DNA of 34,241 bases. Origin: PNAI01 sp964575715. Lineage in GTDB: Bacteria; Pseudomonadota; Alphaproteobacteria; Rhizobiales; Xanthobacteraceae. Every line of letters starts with the position of its first letter. Within the stretch, counting starts at the first letter, position 1. The notes under the pieces are model-generated. The model did not search any database. It was given only the letters and a program-made list of their open reading frames with translations, and had not been told where the DNA came from. The translations under genes and the position numbers were made by a program. This document shows, piece after piece, positions 32,596 to 34,241 of this stretch. The stretch covers positions 1 through 34,241 of the forward strand of contig CAZNSG010000078.1 in NCBI GenBank assembly GCA_964575715.1, written 5' to 3'.

Positions 32596-32715
32596 ATGTT
32601 GAGTCGCATTATTGCAATTGCTATAGCTCTCGCGACGGGTGCGGTTGCTCGCGCCGATGAGTTTCCGACCCGCATTGTCACCATTGTGTCGCCGTATCAA
32701 GCTGGTGGCGAATGA
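32596..32715 (+). pseudogene. Truncated Bug/TctC tricarboxylate-type solute-binding protein gene
   Basis: The 39-codon frame begins with a signal peptide (MLSRIIAIAIALATGAVARA) and continues DEFPTRIVTIVSPYQAGGE, the conserved first strand of Bug-family (TctC) periplasmic binding proteins, where the family has YPxRPIxxVVPFxAGG. A stop (TGA, 32713) follows immediately and no further part of the roughly 320-residue protein is found. An AAAGG ribosome site precedes the ATG, so the original gene was the next member of the operon. The break point is at about 32711; beyond it lies the 3' side of an unrelated minus-strand ABC permease gene. Confidence 0.8.
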
Positions 32716-32776
32716 CCAATCTGAAAGAAAACTGAAGCTCACAGGCGCAGATAAGGTGACGATCCTGCGTCGATCG

Positions 32777-33544
32777 TTAGAGCTTGTGCCCGCTGTCGGG
32801 TCCCCAGGGCATCAGGATTTTCTCCGCAAGTACGACGGCGCCGTACAGGATCATTCCGAGAACGCTCAGCAAGACCAACGACGCCCATACCAGCGGAGTA
32901 TTGAGCTGCGAATTGGCGGTCAGCAGCAGATTGCCGAGACCTTCATTCGATCCGATGAATTCGCCGATGACAGCGCCGATGACGGCCAGCGTGACAGCGA
33001 TCTTCGCGCCCGAGAAAATCGACGGCAATGCCGACGGAAGCTGGATCTTGAAGAAGGTCTGAAGCCGCGAGCATTGCAGCGAACGAGCCAGCTCCAGAAG
33101 CTCTGGGGACGTCGACCGAAGCCCCGTCGCGGTGTCGACGACGACCGGAAAAAATGCGATCACGAAGGCCATGGCCAGTTTGGATTCGATCCCGGTGCCG
33201 AACCAGACCAGCAGGATCGGCGCCAACGCGACTTTCGGAATCGATTGGCTCGCCACCAGCAGCGGATAGAACATCAGATTGGCGATACGCGAATAGGTCA
33301 TCACGACGGCAATCGGGATTCCGATCCCCATCGCCAGCGCGAATCCGTAGATACATTCGAGCGCCGTCACCCAGGTCTCGCCCAGCAGTATTTTGGTATG
33401 CGTCGCCATCGAGGCGGCGACCTGCAAAGGGCCGGGCAGCACCACAATGTGAACGCGCAGCAGAACAACGTAAAAGTGCCAGGCGATCAGGATGATCGCG
33501 AACCCGGCAAGCGGATAGAACAGCCTAAGGAAATTCTTCTTCAT
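32777..33544 (-). CDS. ABC transporter permease, SsuC/TauC type
   Basis: This 255-residue permease of the nitrate/sulfonate/taurine family has about six helices (e.g. LAGFAIILIAWHFYVVLL, ALAMGIGIPIAVVM, ASLVLLSVLGMILYGAVVL) and the ATPase-contact loop in FKIQLPSALPSIFSGAKIAV, with MAFVIAFFPVVVDTATGL ahead of it. Its ATG overlaps the stop of the upstream ATPase gene by one base, so the two are coupled. It is distinct from the two permeases at 12.3-13.9 kb. The matching binding protein must lie outside the window on the right, since the left side ends in rearranged sequence. Confidence 0.9.
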   Translation of the reverse strand: MKKNFLRLFYPLAGFAIILIAWHFYVVLLRVHIVVLPGPLQVAASMATHTKILLGETWVTALECIYGFALAMGIGIPIAVVMTYSRIANLMFYPLLVASQSIPKVALAPILLVWFGTGIESKLAMAFVIAFFPVVVDTATGLRSTSPELLELARSLQCSRLQTFFKIQLPSALPSIFSGAKIAVTLAVIGAVIGEFIGSNEGLGNLLLTANSQLNTPLVWASLVLLSVLGMILYGAVVLAEKILMPWGPDSGHKL

Positions 33545-34241
33545 TATTTCACCACGCCCAGCGCAACGCTCGCTTGTTTCTCCAGCTCGGTAAATTCCTT
33601 GAGAAAGCGTGTTTGCTGCGAGCGCGGATAGACGATATCGACGTTGATCTCCAATGCGATCACCGCAGGGCGCTTGGAGAAAACAAACACCCGATCCGAC
33701 AGATAGATGGCTTCGGAAATGCTGTGGGTCACGAATATCACCGTTGCGCCGGTGACGCGCCGGATATCCAGCAGCAGATCGTTCATCTCCAGTCGGGTCA
33801 GCTCGTCGAGCGCGCCGAAAGGCTCGTCCATCAGGAGAATCGAGGGCTCATGAATGATGGCGCGGCACAGCGCGACGCGCTGCTGCATGCCGCCCGAAAG
33901 TTGCCTCGGATAGGCACGCTCGAAGCCCACCAGACCGACCAGCTCGAGAATCTCCTCCGCCCGCTTTTTCGCTTTGCGGTCGTTCTTGCCGAGGACCTCC
34001 ATCGGGAACAGAACATTACCCAGCACGCTGCGCCACGGCATGAGCGTCGGCGCCTGGAACACCACACCCACGCCTGGGAAGGGGCCGGTGATCGCCTTTC
34101 CGTCCAGCTCGAGCAGTCCACCGCTGGCGGGGATCAAGCCACCCATCATCTTGAGGACGGTGGTCTTGCCGCAGCCGCTCGGGCCGAGCAGCGAAATCAG
34201 ATCGCCTTTACGGAACTGGAGCGAGACATCCTTCACTGCCG
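33544..34241 (-). CDS. ABC transporter ATP-binding protein, SsuB/TauB type (N-terminus outside window)
   Basis: About 232 residues are present and the frame is open through the right edge of the window, so the first 20-30 residues are missing; the internal GTG at 34236 is not a real start. Walker A is GPSGCGKTT, signature LSGGMQQR, Walker B and D-loop ILLMDEPFGALD, Q-loop FQAP and switch His in VIFVTHSISEAI. The C-terminal region after the nucleotide-binding domain is short. It drives the permease encoded directly downstream; substrate unknown, likely an organic sulfur, nitrogen or aromatic anion. Confidence 0.92.
   Translation of the reverse strand, partial: AVKDVSLQFRKGDLISLLGPSGCGKTTVLKMMGGLIPASGGLLELDGKAITGPFPGVGVVFQAPTLMPWRSVLGNVLFPMEVLGKNDRKAKKRAEEILELVGLVGFERAYPRQLSGGMQQRVALCRAIIHEPSILLMDEPFGALDELTRLEMNDLLLDIRRVTGATVIFVTHSISEAIYLSDRVFVFSKRPAVIALEINVDIVYPRSQQTRFLKEFTELEKQASVALGVVK

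Overview
This window looks like chromosomal DNA from a high-GC alphaproteobacterium of the Hyphomicrobiales, most likely in or near the Bradyrhizobium / Xanthobacteraceae group. That placement rests on strong GC3 codon bias, a periplasmic-type formate dehydrogenase, a BA14K-family protein, and several dispersed palindromic repeat types typical of those genomes. It is an inference without any database search. No rRNA, tRNA or CRISPR array was seen.

Layout: (1) 1-2936 (+) is the 3' end of a three-subunit, membrane-anchored formate dehydrogenase operon (alpha partial, four-cluster Fe-S beta, cytochrome b gamma). (2) 3.0-8.6 kb holds a secreted protein of unknown function, an ACMSD-like amidohydrolase, a collagen-like lipoprotein directly followed by an LLM flavin monooxygenase, a DoxX membrane protein and a class II aldolase-like protein, separated by repeat elements. 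(3) 8.7-10.7 kb carries small proteins (zinc ribbon, a secreted His/Trp-repeat protein, a glycine-zipper/BA14K protein), a long inverted repeat and a repeat mosaic. (4) 16.6 back to 10.7 kb (-) is a compact operon: ThDP-dependent 2-oxoacid decarboxylase-like enzyme, SsuB/TauB-type ABC ATPase, two permeases and an aldehyde dehydrogenase. It reads as uptake, decarboxylation and aldehyde oxidation of an organic acid, although no substrate-binding protein is present. (5) A soluble globin-type chemoreceptor (18.2-16.9 kb) lies behind a perfect FNR/FixK-type box; the position expected for the heme-ligating histidine appears to be Glu or Gln. (6) 18.4-23.4 kb has a group D flavin monooxygenase-like protein, a YciI protein, a beta-hydroxyacid dehydrogenase, a periplasmic binding protein and an intradiol ring-cleavage dioxygenase, pointing to catabolism of aromatic compounds. 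(7) 26.6-23.7 kb (-) is an arginine/ornithine catabolic unit: Lrp-type regulator, ornithine aminotransferase, and an arginine-dihydrolase-like guanidino hydrolase overlapping it by 4 bp. An SDR and a TfoX C-terminal-domain protein follow.

(8) 28.07-32.72 kb is the most unusual part. A 5'-truncated IS481-type transposase is followed by an AT-richer, tightly packed + strand catabolic operon: Ldh-family dehydrogenase, RidA/2-aminomuconate-deaminase-like, cupin, ACMSD-like amidohydrolase, cupin. It is broken at both ends. On the left only the C-terminal part of a YciI gene remains, still overlapping the dehydrogenase start by ATGA. On the right a Bug/TctC solute-binding protein is cut off just after its signal peptide. 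This looks like a transferred catabolic block that has been trimmed at both sides. (9) The window ends with another SsuBC-type ABC permease and ATPase (-), the ATPase running off the right edge.
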